64,000 nucleotides of DNA from Heterocephalus glaber (taxonomy: Eukaryota; Chordata; Mammalia; Rodentia; Bathyergidae): positions 2,108,213 through 2,172,212 of the forward strand of contig NW_004624848.1 of NCBI RefSeq assembly GCF_000247695.1. Reading direction: 5' to 3'. Both the position numbers and the translations under genes were made by a program. Shown one piece after another: positions 12,511-24,691 of the stretch. Every line of letters starts with the position of its first letter. The stretch's first letter is position 1. The notes beneath the pieces were generated by a model that worked only from the letters and a program-made list of their open reading frames with translations, did not search any database and had not been told where the DNA came from.

Positions 12511-13334
12511 ACCTGCTTTTCTCTTCTTCCTGGTTTTAAGTTCAGAGTGAGCCCTTTGGCACTTTCTCACCACTTATTCCTGTGAAGATTGGGGAAAAAT
12601 GAGAATCAGAAAGATGAGAAAGTGGAATGCCTTACAGGGAGGACAAAGACAGAGGGACGGAGAGAGAAATAATACATTTGTAAAGATGAAATTTTCCACA
12701 GCTTCTATTCTGTGCCTTTTGGTTGCTTCCAGGATGATTCCAAATAAGCTCTACTTCATCTTAATTGAACTCGAAAATGTTTTCAAAAAATAACACAGGC
12801 ACTGACATATACAAACACATTCAGAGAAAAGGAAAACTATTCAAGAGTAGAATTCCTTGAGGAAAAACAGTAAGAGAAAATAATAAACACATGCTGTTTA
12901 AATATAGGATCCAGTTGTCTTTCCGTTTCTTCATTCCACAGTATGAGAGGGCAACATCTGATCTTGTGAGGGAGGAAACTGGGTTCTCCGCCTCTCCTCA
13001 GAATCCCATGCACAGGTCAGCGATCTGCCCAGCCAGCCACAAAGAGCTGGGCTAGTCCTCCATTTGTGCTTTTAGTCATGTTATGGTGGGAGAAACATTT
13101 TCCTACACTGAATCACTCAGAGGGAGAAATCATAGCCTAAAAGAATAGCTCCCCTTCTAAAGAAAATTCCCAAATTTATCCCTACATCACCTTTGTCTAG
13201 CTTTCCTTGCACTACAACAGGTATTGTTGGGCCTTTACAGGGACTTAGAAATCTTACCTATTTACCAAACACTGTTAGAGGAGACTTAGCTCCGATCTAA
13301 TTTCTTCAATGAAGCAAACATATTTACCAACTTT
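12511..13334. other. Unique intergenic DNA
   Basis: No gene or repeat recognised. A 64-codon frame at 12599-12793 lacks any family features. Confidence 0.4.
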
Positions 13335-13715
13335 ATTACTTGGCTCTCCTGGTGCTGGGACAAAATGCCAGGCTCCTGCAACTTAACAGAGGAGAGATGT
13401 ATTTGGCTCACAGACTTAGAGTCTATAGCTGGCTGGCTCCTGGGTAGAAATGGGGTAGGGGAAGAGCCTGGTAGAAGGCAGCTGCTTGACCCACGGCAGC
13501 CAGAGAGAAGTGAAGAGTCAGGCGAGAGCGCGCCTTTCCAGGTCGTGTCCCTGGTGATCCGCCGCCTATAACCAGGCCCCACTTCCTAACAGCACACTCA
13601 CCTGTGAACTCATCAGTGCAGTAATCCACAGATGAGTATAGGACCCTCATGATCCAGTCACCTTTCAAGTTTCCCTGAACACATGAGATTTTGGGGGAGC
13701 CATTTTTGATCTAAA
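13335..13715 (-). mobile_element. MaLR-like LTR, antisense
   Basis: Read antisense, this follows the rodent MaLR pattern: 'ctggtgctgggacaaaatgcc', 'gaggagagatgtatttggctcacagac', 'accaggccccacttcctaacag', 'gaactcatcag...gaccctcatgatccagtcacc', 'attttgggggagccattt'. It shares this plan with the block at 55775-56105. CpGs in the middle (gcgagagcgcgcc) are unusual for the region. Frames of 68-98 codons on both strands are incidental. Confidence 0.5.
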
Positions 13716-13813
13716 CCCACCAAACACTTAGTATGTGCTTGTTAAATGCCAAATCTGTTATCATGGGACAGACAGACATAGTTACTAACTGTATGGATAT
13801 AAGAATCTAAAAG

Positions 13814-13906
13814 TGGGACCGGAGATTCAGCTCAGTGGTTTCGCCGCCTGCTGCGCAAGCGCAAGGACCCGAGTTTGATCCCCGGTACTAAAAAAAAAAA
13901 AAAAAA
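13814..13906 (+). mobile_element. ID SINE with target-site duplication
   Basis: Subfamily A ID ('ggaccggagattcagctcag...gccgcctgctgcgcaagcgc...cggtact') with an A-tail of about 19. The duplication aatctaaaag lies at 13804-13813 and 13907-13916. CpGs in the body are still intact, which suggests recent activity. Confidence 0.93.
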
Positions 13907-13982
13907 AATCTAAAAGGGAGATAAGTATTAACCGATAATTTATAGAAATGCCTGTAACTAGAGCCATTAAGAGGTAGTGCCA

Positions 13983-14507
13983 CAGTTTGTAATAGCTAAA
14001 ACTTGGAAACAGCCCAATTGCTCATCAACTGGAGACTGGGTAAAGAAGATGTGTTTTTTTAATAAAATGGAGTACTACTCAGCCATAAAGAATGAGAAAC
14101 TAGAGACATTTACAGCTAAGTGGATGCCCATTGAGGCATTACTCTTAAGTGAAATAAATAGGACACACATATGTAAACACTGAATAGTTTTTTCTGCTGT
14201 GAAAAACTAAAAGTGTAAATAAGGATCAAAATGTATAATTGATATTGTGTAATAGAAAGAAAAGGTCTAAAGGAGTAGGGGAAGTTGGAGGGGTAAGGGC
14301 AAGTAAAGAAGGGAAAAGAAAAAATATGAGAAAAGGAAAAAAATGGAAACAAAGTCTTTGTAAATAGGGAAGGCTGGAGAGGGTGAAGGGAGGGCAGGGG
14401 AATGGGGAAAAAATAAAAACCAAGATACATCACGTAATGGTACAAGATCCCAATAAGGAATTAACTGTATATCTAAAATGTACCAATAAACTTAATGGGG
14501 GAAAAAA
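13983..14507 (+). mobile_element. L1 3' end, copy 2, with target-site duplication
   Basis: 5'-truncated L1. It begins in the terminal region ('gtttgtaatagctaaaactt...caactggagactgggtaaag', 'actcagccataaagaatgag') and runs through the same polypurine 3' UTR as copy 1 to 'accaataaacttaatggggg' and a short A tail. The repeats ggtagtgcca (13973-13982) and ggcagtgcca (14508-14517) are a probable target duplication with one mismatch. A perfect four-run G-quadruplex motif lies at 14381-14400. It is non-coding. Confidence 0.85.
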
Positions 14508-14517
14508 GGCAGTGCCA

Positions 14518-14790
14518 AAGAAAGGAAATAGGCCCATTGGTCTGAATAAAAGGAAAACCTGTTATTCCATGAGGTCTCAGGGAGAGTATATTGTGGAAGT
14601 AACAATTTTACTGAGATTTAAAGATGTTAAATAAGGAGAAAAGGGATCCCATGAGTTTGGTGAAGGTTGAGAGGTGAGAAAGTGCACTGAAAATGTAGGA
14701 AAGTCAGAGAAGGAGGCTGGGGCCAGGTTTCACTGGGTCTTTCTGGACAGTGAAGCATTTGATCAATGTATGCCAGAAACTAGGATAAGG
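14518..14790. other. Unique spacer between two L1 copies
   Basis: No recognisable element. Mixed composition. Confidence 0.35.
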
Positions 14791-17150
14791 GTAGGGGCCA
14801 ATATGGCTGAGCAGAGGAGGAGTCACGTCTGGGAGAAGAAGAAAAGATCAACTAAAAACTGGTAATTGGACAAAGGGGAGGGACATACACCTGATTCAAC
14901 AAAAAAAATAAATCGAAAGAAGAGGCTTATAGATCGAACACAACATATGCATACGAGTTTTAAAGAGGGGAAGTGGTGTACAACAAGGCCTCCTGCAGGG
15001 GCTCCATCCTCACTCACCACAATAACAGCCATTTTGAGAACTTCCCAAATAGCTGGAGGCTTCCAAGCAATGTCTTCCAAGCAATGTCCAGACTCACAGG
15101 ACAGCCTTGGGATACATGGGACCTTTAGCTCATCATCCCCTCTCCAAACACAGAGGAGACTGTAGCCTGGCAGCATTTTTGCCTGCACACACCAGGAGCG
15201 AGTGATCATGGATGGGAGAAGCCCTCACCCCACCCACCCCAATCTCAGACTCTGGGAGGATAAAGAAAGGATCACTTCTTGTGTTGGGAGTCTTCAGTAC
15301 TGGACCCGAAATACATCCAAGTCACTGCCAGGTCCTGTTGTTTAGTTTATACCAATTAGGATATTCATCCAGCACACAGAACTAACACTGGTCTGGTTTG
15401 AGCCTATGTTCAGCACCCTGGGCTCACTTAAGCCTACACTCAGCTCTTACTGCCCTGCTCCAACCCTAAACTTGCCAGAGACTCTGTCTGACCTGTAACA
15501 CCAGGCCTGGGGCAGTCTGGGTTTCCATGGCATGCTCCAATCCTGTGTGAGTCTCCACCTGGTACACCTGAACCGTGGCAGCACCCATTCAGCACCAGGC
15601 ACACTACTCCCACTCTGGTAGGGTGGAGTCTCCATCCTGCATTCCGCCAGAGTCCTGGGAACACTCCCTACCTGGCAAAATAGGCCAGTCTTCTGCCTGG
15701 TTAGCAGGAAGAGTTAAGGGTCTGCTTGTTTTGCCTGTTATTCTGGAAGCACATGAGACACTAGCCAGCACCCTGGGCCCTCAGTGGGCCTGCTGGAATC
15801 TCCCCACATTAGTCATGGGCAGGCCTGGATTTATTCTGGGTGTCCTGAGGCAACAAAACCTCTGCCAGGTGTCTTCAGCCAGTCTCATTGACACAGGAAT
15901 ATTCATCAGATAACCAGTGTCCAACCAGAGTCTCAGAAAGCCAAAGTACCACCCTTCTCTGGTCCAATATCCCCAGCTTGAACAGCTGTCACAAATGGGA
16001 TTATGGAAAGGTCTTCTTGACCTAAGTATCCTTCATACAAACTCACAGACTACAGAGAGGGCCAAAGGGAATGTGACTTGTAAGATTAAAGACTACTGGC
16101 CCTGGAAGGAAACACTCTTCTGGAAATACACAGAAACTTTTCTTCTCATTTTTCTTTTTTCTTTTTCTTCTTCTCCATTCATGTAACACAATGTTTTGGT
16201 TTTGTTTTATTTGCTCTTTTATTGGTACATTTTAATTTTTTTTTACTATTTGTTCTTTTGGTGAAGGTTAAAGTTTTACCATCCATTTTCTTATCACTCC
16301 CTTTTTAAATATTACTTTCTTTTATTAGTTTGAATGGACCCTCCTTTTATTATTTTTCTCCCTTCTTTTCCTCTAGTTTAATCACTACTTCCTATTATTT
16401 ATCCATTTTTAATTGATCTCAGTTACTACTATCTAATTTGACATTAGTCATATTCTCTTTACTCCATAACATGACCTTTTATTTACATCAATCTTACCAT
16501 ATTTTTCACATTTTGCAGTGCTTTATTTTTCATAATCTATTTCTTCTCTCTTTTTTCTTCATGCTTCCATACCCATACCCATACCATTTACCCTTATGAA
16601 TATATAGGCATTTAACTATATATTACTAAGACAGAACATTTCTCTATGTTGAAAGGGGATAGAACTGCTTTAATGAGTGGATATTTACTGAACATAATTT
16701 CTATTTGTTTTAGATTGTGCTATATAACTGTAAATTTTGTACCTGTGGTTAAAAGTGGCAAAGTATTAGTCATTAGAATTTGTTATCATCCAGTTTGTGT
16801 TTGATGTTATTGTTACTGCTGATTGTACTTTTTTCACCAAGGTGACACAGTTATTGTGATCAATTGATCTTATTTGCAGGCCAATATCTAGATTTTTCTT
16901 CTGGTAATAAACAGTACTGCAGTCTAGTATCAAACACTTGGTGCTAGGACAAACAGGCTGCAACTTCTCATCCCTGATAAACAAAAGAGGTAGGATTCTG
17001 GCACAGACTCAAAGGCCAAAGCCAGCTATGACTAGAAGACATCTCTGAAAAGTAGTTTATTACCTAAAGAGATCTCAATAGCAGTAAAAAGCTACTTACC
17101 ACAAGGAATTTACATGGCACAACACCAAAAATAAATAAACAAAAAAAGTA
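14790..17150 (+). mobile_element. L1 5' UTR region (longest L1 in window)
   Basis: It begins with an L1-type start ('ggccaatatggctgagcagaggagg', like the opening of many mammalian L1 5' UTRs) and leads without a clear break into L1 ORF1 at 17155. The first 1.3 kb is GC-richer. From 16140 to 16600 it is T-rich and includes a short 'catacc' repeat at about 16568-16590. A 14-bp tandem duplication (cttccaagcaatgt) lies at 15060-15087. The promoter is presumably dead. I infer the UTR role mainly from its position before ORF1. Confidence 0.6.
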
Positions 17151-17154
17151 GAAA

Positions 17155-18100
17155 ATGAGAAAACATGGAAGCAAAATGTATCACAAAATCCCCAACTTCT
17201 CCAAAACAAAACCAACAGGCATTGAAGTGGAAGAAACCAAAAGCCATTCAGCTGAATTTTCTGAAAAGGTAGCAGCAGCACAAGTAACAAAGCAGATACA
17301 TAATATACTTGACATATTCAAAGCAGAAATAATAGCACAGATAATTAAAGAGATGATGACCATGATGAAGAAAATGGTTAGTGAAGCTACAGCAGATGCA
17401 CATTAAAAAATAGAGAAGCTTAGGAAAGACATGGAAACCATGAAGGCCTAACACAGAAAAGAACTAGATTACATAACACAGAATCAAACAGAAATACAGA
17501 AGATTAAAAGTTCTATTGAAAGTATACAAATAAGAGGCAACCAATGTGAAGAGATGGAATAACAGATGTAGAAGATAGGGTTGTGGTTGGTGATCACCAA
17601 ATGAAAGACTTCTTAAAAATAGCAAGGGACTACAAAAAAAATCAATTCAACAGCTGCTAGACAATGCAAAGAAGAATAATATAAGATTAACTAGAATCAA
17701 TGAAAAATCAGAAGATAGCGCAAAGAACATAAAAAACATGTTCACAGAAATAATAGCAGGAAATTTTCCAAGCATGGAAAAAGAAATTTGACATACAAAT
17801 AAATGAGGCATATAGAACTCCAAATTGCCATGAATAGAAAAAAATACAACACCAAGGTATACAATAGTTAAGATTCCAGAAATTCAACACAAGAATAGAA
17901 TCTTAAAAGCCACTAGGGTTAAAAAAAACCACACCTATAAAGGAAAACTCATCAGAATTATAGCAGACTTCTCCAAACATACCCTATAGTCAAAGAAAGT
18001 GTGAAGTATTTTAAACCCTAAAAGAAAACAACCTCCAACCATATTGATGTACCCCTCAAGATTATCTTTCAAAATTTATGAAGAAATGAGATGCTTCCCT
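17155..18100 (+). pseudogene. L1 ORF1 (nucleic-acid-binding protein), broken
   Basis: The first 83 codons (17155-17406) are open. They carry an N-terminal basic segment followed by a coiled-coil-like run (…AEFSEKVAAAQVTKQIHNI… …IIKEMMTMMKKM…), as expected of an L1 ORF1p, the trimeric RNA-binding chaperone of the L1 ribonucleoprotein. Beyond 17406 the similarity continues ('gaaatttgacatacaaataaatgaggcatatag', 'gcagacttctccaaacataccc') but is interrupted by stops and frameshifts. It is a relic of the same element as ORF2 downstream. Confidence 0.7.
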
Positions 18101-18284
18101 GATAAAGAACAACTGAAAAAATTCATGATGACAAAACCAGCACTCCCAAAAGTTCCAAAGAATATTCTAGAGAAAAAAAAATTCCAAGAATCCCAATAGA
18201 ATGAGTCCATCAGGAAAGGCAAGCAATTAAACAGAAGGAAAAGAAAAGGAATCAACAACAGGAAAATAATATAATGACAAAGAT

Positions 18285-19129
18285 AAGTCAATACCTATCA
18301 GCTATAACCATCAATATGAATGGTCTCAGTCTACCAACCAAAAGAAACAGATTTGCAGAATAGATCAAAAACAAGATCCAAAAATATTCTGCATACAAGA
18401 AACACATTTAACTCAAAAAGCAATTCATAGACTAAAAGTCAAAGGATGGAAAACAGTACTTTATGCAAGAGGTATTTGGAGAAGATCAGGAGTAGCTATT
18501 CTAATTGCAGACAAAGTGGATTTCAAGTCAAGACTGATCAGAAGAGACAAAAGAGATCACTACATATTTGTTAAAGGAACAATTCAACAGGAAGAAATCG
18601 GAATCATAAATATATATGTACCAAATATCAGCAAACCCAATTACATAAATCAAACACTAATAGATATGAAAAATCAGATAAGCACTAATATAGTTGTAAT
18701 GGGAGACCTCAACACTCCACTGTTACAAATAGATAAATTAACTAGATAAAAATATCATCAAAGAAATATCAGAGCTGAGCCAAATTTTTGAAGAAATGGA
18801 CTTAATACATATATACATAGTGTTCCACCCAACAATAACAGAATACACATTCTTATCAGCAGCACATGGGACTTTCTCCAAAATAGACCACATAGAACAT
18901 GGTTAAGTTCATAGAATATGGTTCTACGGTTCATAGAACTATGGTTAATTTGAAAGAACATGGTGAAGTAAATGCAAAAGAATTGATATCATCCCATGCA
19001 TATTATCAAATCATAGTGCAATGAAATCGGAAGTAAATCCCAAAGAAAGCCACATAACCACATAAATATATAGGAATTAAATAATATTCTCAATAGGTCA
19101 CAAATGAAATTAAAGAAGACATAAGAGAG
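18285..19129 (+). pseudogene. L1 ORF2 endonuclease domain, broken
   Basis: Starts with the ORF2 opening ('gctataaccatcaatatgaatggtctcag') and runs through the AP-endonuclease-like domain. A 77-codon open piece (18516-18749) ends with the family motif GDLNTPL, part of the endonuclease catalytic core region. Stops and small rearrangements follow, including a short duplicated 'catagaa...atggtt' phrase near 18890-18945. Target-primed reverse transcription needs this nick-making domain; this copy cannot supply it. It is split from its continuation at 19567 by a solo LTR. Confidence 0.85.
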
Positions 19130-19561
19130 TGCTGTGGCTTGTGTCTAGCTGTCCCCCCAAAGCCTCATGCAGTCATAGTGGGACTTTTGCAAAGATGGCT
19201 TGATCTAGAGTGTATGATGTTGAGATTTAAGGGTGTAGTCCACTGATTGGTTTGACATAGCTCTGGCTAGGATTAAAGGTGCTAGGATTTAGAATGTGAA
19301 TGCTACCTGCTCTAAGGTTGGGAAGCCTGAAATTATATAAAGGACATAAAGAGTCAGTTGTCTTTTGCTTGCTTGCTTTGCTACCTTCTGCCTGCCAAGA
19401 ACTGTTTCTCTTCTTCAATGCCTATCTGCCATGCCACACTACCTTGGAGCCAGCTGACTATGGACTGAAACCTCTATAAACTGTCAGCTAAATAAACCTT
19501 TCCTCCTTTAACTTTGTGTGTTGGATATTTTGTCTCACCAACAAGAAAAGTAACTATAACA
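19130..19561 (+). mobile_element. Solo LTR (MaLR-like) inserted in L1 ORF2
   Basis: A 432-bp block begins TG (19130), ends CA (19561) and carries an AATAAA signal ('agctaaataaacctttcc', about 19487-19503). It has a TATA-like 'attatataaagg' at 19333-19344. The 5-bp duplication gagag (19125-19129 and 19562-19566) flanks it, and the L1 sequence reads on correctly once it is removed. A 5-bp duplication and this layout suit an ERVL-MaLR solo LTR left by LTR-LTR recombination or by direct LTR insertion. No internal region is present. Confidence 0.8.
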
Positions 19562-19566
19562 GAGAG

Positions 19567-19840
19567 TTTCTACAATTTAATGATAAAACCAACATGACAT
19601 ACTGGATTCTATGGGACACAGGGAAAGCAGTCCTAAGAGGGAAGTTTGTACTGATGAATTCTCAAATCAGAAAAACAGAACTAGCTCAAATAAATAAACT
19701 AATGTTGAACCTCAAGGTTCTAGAAAAAGGAGAGCAAGTTAAACCCCAAGATCATAAAAGGAAGGAAATTATAAAGATCAGAGAAGAAATTAATGCAATT
19801 GAAACTATAAAAACAATACAAAGAATCCATGAATCTAAGA
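19567..19840 (+). pseudogene. L1 ORF2 continuation (linker before reverse transcriptase)
   Basis: This resumes the L1 interrupted at 19129. The open frame encodes the typical linker between endonuclease and reverse transcriptase (…AVLRGKFVLMNSQ… and …EIIKIREEINAIE…). The reverse transcriptase domain itself is missing: the element stops at the start of another LTR at 19841. The L1 therefore lacks its 3' half here. Confidence 0.8.
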
Positions 19841-20150
19841 TGTGGGTGTGTTAAAGACTTGGTCCTTTGTGTGGTCTATGAGAAGTGGAAGAATCATGAG
19901 GTGGTATGATCCAGTGGGAAGTCCTTGGGTCACTGGGAGAACACCTCAAAGAGGGCTTTAGGGACCCATCCTCTCCAGTCTTTTTCCTGCTTCCTACCAA
20001 ATCACTTCCACCATGATTTGCAGCCTTCAAAAAGAAGCCACCTAATTTGGGACTAGAATCTCCAGGACTGTGAGCCAAAATAAGCCTCTTCTCTTCAGAG
20101 TTGCCTTGGAATTTTTATTGCAGTGATGAAGCACTGACTGATGACCAGGT
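19841..20150 (+). mobile_element. MaLR-type LTR
   Basis: It opens 'tgtgggtgtgttaaagacttggtcc' and contains the diagnostic sequence of MaLR LTRs: 'ggtggtatgatccagtgggaagtccttgggtcactgggag', 'tcttccaccatgatttgcag', 'gtgagccaaaataagcctcttctctt', and an end near 'gtgatgaagcactgactgatg'. The apparent internal deletion just after the start is relative to my memory of the family. No target duplication was found. Confidence 0.7.
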
Positions 20151-20747
20151 CACAGGGAGGACATCAACAGCCACAATGTCATAGTCACAGAAATAAAGAC
20201 AGCATCATTATGTGAGCTTTCTGCTGTTTTTGTCTAATCACCTTCGCTCCCTAACCTGAGAAGACAGAAGCAGGAGAAAGGGAAGCAGGAATTATTAAAG
20301 GATAAACAACAAACTCCAAACATGGAGGAGAGAAGATTTTTCTGTGAAAAGTTACATACTTTAATTTAGAAGACACTGGAGTTTAATAAATAAGCATAAA
20401 TAGTGGCCCATAAGATCTGGAATTGTGAAGGATGGAAGAAAGGAAGAGCTTTTCTAGATTTAAGAAGACAAAAGTCACCTGGTAGCTAAGAGTCGACTGG
20501 GGCCCTTGCATCAAATCTTCTGTAAAGCATATCAGGGGGATAGCTGACAGAATTTGTCTAAAATTGTCATTTTAGACCAAAAAAAAATCAAAAGTTGCTT
20601 TGACACCCCTAGATAAAATACTCAAAAGAAGACAAATACAAATTTTGTAGCTATAGTTAATGAAAACTTGAAAATGACAAAGTGTACAATTTGAGAAATC
20701 ATGAAAGCAGTTAACTTTTGGACATAGGATACCATAATGACCAGGAT
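20151..20747. other. Unique spacer
   Basis: No gene or repeat recognised. Confidence 0.4.
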
Positions 20748-20935
20748 GCAGCTAACATCGGGCACACCTGTAACCCCAGTGCACTGGGGAGCTAAGGCAG
20801 GAGGATCACAAATTCGAGCCCATCCTGGGCAACTCAGTGAAACCCAGCATCAGAATAAAAAATAAAAAGGGGTGGAGATGTAGGTTCGTGCAAAGGCCTT
20901 GAGTTCAGTCATGAGCGAGTAAATAAATAAATTCC
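20748..20935 (+). mobile_element. B1-dID dimeric SINE
   Basis: The left half is B1/7SL-like: 'gcacacctgtaaccccagtgcactggggagctaaggcaggaggatcacaaattcgagcccatcctgggcaac'. An A-rich linker follows ('aataaaaaataaaaag'), then a tRNA/ID-like right half: 'ggggtggagatgtaggttcg...ggccttgagttcagtcat'. This two-part order defines B1-dID, a dimeric SINE described from non-murid rodents. Confidence 0.8.
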
Positions 20936-21497
20936 TAGAACAGAGCCCAAAGGGAACATGTGGGCTGTCGGTAGTGCTGCATACCTAGAACCAATTAGTG
21001 CTCACCCATGTAAGCTCACTCTCAGAATTCATCAGATATGCTCACGAACTTATGCACTTTTCATCTGTATGTGAAATTCATTTCATAGTTTGGTTTCTTT
21101 TAAAAATAAAAATTCATTTTTCTGTGCTCCAGAGGGTTTGGAGGTCTTTCCTGACATTGCTGTGTAAATAAGGCTTATGTCTAGTAAAATAAATGGACTT
21201 GATTATTTTTCATTCATGCTCACTATAGAAGTTTCAAGTTTGCTTCCTCTAGCAATTTCCCAGTGGTCTCAAAAAATCTGGGGTTTTAAAAGGTTCATTT
21301 CTTGACTTTTTATTGCTGATATTCTGAAAATAGGATAGAATTTGGTCCTGTACCCTGGGCATGAGATGTGTTTATTCTCAGAAAAGCTCCATGCTTACTT
21401 TAATATTTTATTGTCCCCTGCTTGAGACTTCTGATTTTTCCTCTGCCTTCCTTTTTCCCTTCCATCCTTCCTTCCTTCCTTTCTGTTTTTTTCAAAA
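20936..21497. other. Unique DNA with a short (TTCC)n stretch
   Basis: AT-rich. A small pyrimidine microsatellite ('ccatccttccttccttcc') lies at about 21463-21481. Nothing else recognised. Confidence 0.4.
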
Positions 21498-21499
21498 GT

Positions 21500-21670
21500 G
21501 ATGATATAACTTAAGATTTTTTGCTCTGAGCTACATCACTAGGCCTTTCTGTTTTTTATTTTGAGATAGGTTCTCAGTAACTTGTCTAGGCTGTACTGAA
21601 CCTTGCAGTCCTCCTTCCTCAGCCCCCAGAAAGTGCTGGGCTTAGAGGTGTGCATCACCAAGCCCAGCGC
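21500..21670 (-). mobile_element. B1-dID SINE, antisense
   Basis: Antisense order is dID ('gctctgagctacatcactaggcc'), then a T-rich linker, then B1 ('gagataggttctcagtaacttgtctaggctg...cctcagcccccagaaagtgctgggcttagaggtgtgcatcacc'). It is diverged. Confidence 0.75.
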
Positions 21671-24320
21671 CAACAATTGTTATTTTTGTATTTTTGTCTA
21701 AGTGAAATCGGATGAGTGGAGATAGTTGTAAGACAGTTCTCCATCTATGCTTGCTTTCCTGTCCACATGGCTCCTGACCTCGAGCACACAAGTCCTGTGC
21801 AGCCGTGATGTATAGGAATGCAGTAAAATACAAAGCATTGAAAATATGCGAGTTCTACAATTGATTAAGCAAGAGCATGGACAGCCCAGAGGATCCACTC
21901 TGTTTAGAGCAGAACTTGCATTCGGGAGAACACAGCCACATTCCTGTAGCCATGACTAAGGCATTCTAAGATACCCTTCCTCTGTCAGTTCCAGCTCTGA
22001 GCGCTGTAGAGAACAATAAGGAAATCCACAGTCCCACTTCCTCTCTTCACTTGTTTAATTGTCAGAATACTTAGGTAAATGCTTTGGTAAATGTAAAGTA
22101 TAAAATAGGAGAAATAAAAACAAATGTTATTTTGTATAGCATTTCCATTTTTCTGGTGGAATAGAACAGATGGGAATATATGAGCTGTGAAATTCAAATT
22201 TGTCCTGGGTAATTTATGTGATTCCTCATACTAATTAAACACTCATGTTTGCATTTAAGACTATCATCAGATACTATAAATAGGAAATGTAAAATCCTGG
22301 TTTGTAATTTAAAATGATTTTTAGGAAAATAATAAATAGCAGATAAAATACAGTAAGGCAAGTAAAGATAGGGACTTGAAAAAAGGTAAGTTTTATATCT
22401 TAGTACTCTTGAGAGTGCTTTTTTCTTGCTTTCTGAATGATGCCCTGCATTTTCATTTTGCATTGAAAAATGAAAGCATGCAGTTGGCCGTGACCATATC
22501 CTTTCCTGGGACAGGTCTGGGATTCTTTCTTCTTAGGGAATTTCTCCCTTACCTAAATCATCAGACTGCTGAGGAGCCTCAAGACTATTTACGGGGGCAA
22601 CAAAGTTGAGTTCTCCTTTCCATGAAGATTGTGGGCACCGGCAAGGTTTTAGCTATTTAGACACACACCCATGCTGCTTTGGGACCATGTCTGGCCCGTA
22701 ACATCCATGCAGAAGCACAGCACTGACTCCTTCGGCGATGCCCAGAGACCTCTCTTCTTCTCTGTCTTAGCTATGGTACTCATGAGTTTAGTTATTCTGG
22801 CTTTGTTTTGCCTCCTATCACATGACCGTTTCCCTGACATGAGACTCTGCTAACATTTTTTTCTGCTGTGATCTCCAAAAGTCTTTGTCATCATTCTACA
22901 GTCATCAAATACTGTTTTGATATTCCTCTAGGTTTAGAGAATACCAACTCAACGATACCCTGTATCCATTTGTCCTAAACTTTATAATACAAACTTGAGT
23001 TAAAAATTGCCCACCATTTATTCTACCCTAGAATTTTCATATTTCCCATAGAAATTTTGTTAGTAGACCAGTCCTTAATTGAATTCATTATAGATTACCC
23101 TTAAATAAACATAATAGTAGGAGTAAATAACCTGTGTATCTATAGTATGAACTCACCACATTTTCCACTGCATTTCTTTTTATCCTGAAAAAAATCTTCA
23201 GATTTTTCTTAATTTTTTTTAATCCAATGTGATTTTATGTCTAACTGGATAAACTAAAACATTGTCTCTAATTTTGCTCAAAAGTGGCATTACAGAAAAA
23301 AATCACTACCTGGGAACATAGCTAAGTCAGGTGGGAAAAAAATCACTTTTCTGCCTTAGCTCTTTTTTAATGTGCATATACCTGAGGGAATTCCTGTGAA
23401 AGGGTTAGGGGGTATGCCATAATTTTTATGCCACATGCCAGGAAAATATTAAATATGTGTATGTTAAATATGTAGTAAGTTATGTTTAAAATAGCATTTG
23501 ACAGAAGTAATGACTTACAACGGAATACAGAAACTCATTTTTCATTATTCGAAAGTCTTAATGTGAAGATTTCTGACTCAGTCAGGGACCCAACAGATCT
23601 GAAATCTTTTTACTTTTCTCACTCAGTGCGTGACAGCTACTAATGCATCAATTGTCATACACTTTGTTTGGTTTTGGATATATTGCCATCTCTAATGTAA
23701 CTATGATTTACATATTTATTTATATTACCAAGAAAACAGAGGAACAAACATCACATAGGCAATTTATGTCTAGCACATCGTAACCATTGGTATTTTTGAA
23801 ATAATTTATTTGATTGACAAAGGCATTGTTTATTATTGTATGCAAATGTATACACTATTGCTTTTCTTAGAATTGTAAATTTTACCTATAGACAGTCGGC
23901 ATCTTAAAATCATTAGTACCAAAATTAGTTAATTATTGCAAAATTGAAAATCGATAACAGTCAAAATAAAAGAAATAGAATCTGTGTCACTTTCCTTGGA
24001 TCTTTTAAATTTTTAAATATGTACTTTTTTGTTTCAACATGGAAAATCTGGTGAAAGTTCAATTATTGGTTACACAAATAACACCAGTCAATGAAAATAT
24101 GTATTGCAATAATATGCAAACATTTAAAATAGAAGTAAAAGAGCCTTCTATCCACAGGGTAGGAAAGTGAAGAGACAGATTTTGGAATGACAGCAGTGGG
24201 TCATGGCTGTGGCTACACCCGGCCATGTGGTTTAGAAGCTTTTGACTCTGGTCCATGGGAGGAGTTTTGAAAGTTTTGAAGAAGCTAGAGACACCTTAGA
24301 ATGCTGACTCTTCCAGAAGA
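21671..24320. other. AT-rich unique intergenic DNA
   Basis: About 2.6 kb with short frames only (up to 89 codons) and no family resemblance. I see no repeat I can name. Confidence 0.5.
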
Positions 24321-24337
24321 ATTTCAGCAGATATTTT

Positions 24338-24469
24338 GTTTTTTAAAAAACAATGGGTTTTCTGGGATAGGGTTTCACTATGTAGCCCAAGCTGGCCTTG
24401 ATCTTGTGGTGATCCTTTGCCTCAAACTCTCAAGTGCTGGGGTTACAGGCAAGCCACACCATGCCTGGC
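24338..24469 (-). mobile_element. B1 SINE, antisense, with target-site duplication
   Basis: Antisense B1: T-rich lead, 'tgggatagggtttcactatgtagcccaagctggcc', 'ctcaagtgctggggttacaggcaagccacaccatgcctggc'. The 14-bp duplication tcagcagatatttt lies at 24324-24337 and 24470-24483. A 156-codon plus frame running across it and the nearby ID is SINE-derived and not a gene. Confidence 0.9.
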
Positions 24470-24589
24470 TCAGCAGATATTTTCTAAGCTTTGTTTGTCA
24501 GAATGGATTAAGACAGCCACATACAGTTGCAAAAGAGGCTAGTAAATTTGTTAGGTTTTTTCACAGTAATGAGGAAGGGAGAGTGTTTT

Positions 24590-24679
24590 TGTTTGTTTGT
24601 TTTTTGGTACCTGGGATCAAATTTAGGACCTTGTGCTTCCAGGCAGTCATGGTACAAATGAGCTATATCCCTGGCCCAT
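24590..24679 (-). mobile_element. ID SINE, antisense, diverged
   Basis: Antisense ID: 'gtttgtttgttttttggtacctgggatcaa...ggaccttgtgcttcc...gagctatatccctggcc'. Subfamily B body. The 12-bp duplication ggagagtgtttt lies at 24578-24589 and 24680-24691. Confidence 0.88.
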
Positions 24680-24691
24680 GGAGAGTGTTTT

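Noticed and set aside
13725..13800. Possible MIR or L2 scrap ('aacacttagtatgtgcttgttaaatgcc')
   Set aside because: Too short and diverged to separate from chance by eye.
16140..16990. T-rich stretch considered as a separate antisense retroposon tail
   Set aside because: It runs continuously between the L1 5' region and ORF1 and has no recognisable SINE or mRNA body attached, so it is kept as part of the L1 5' UTR region.
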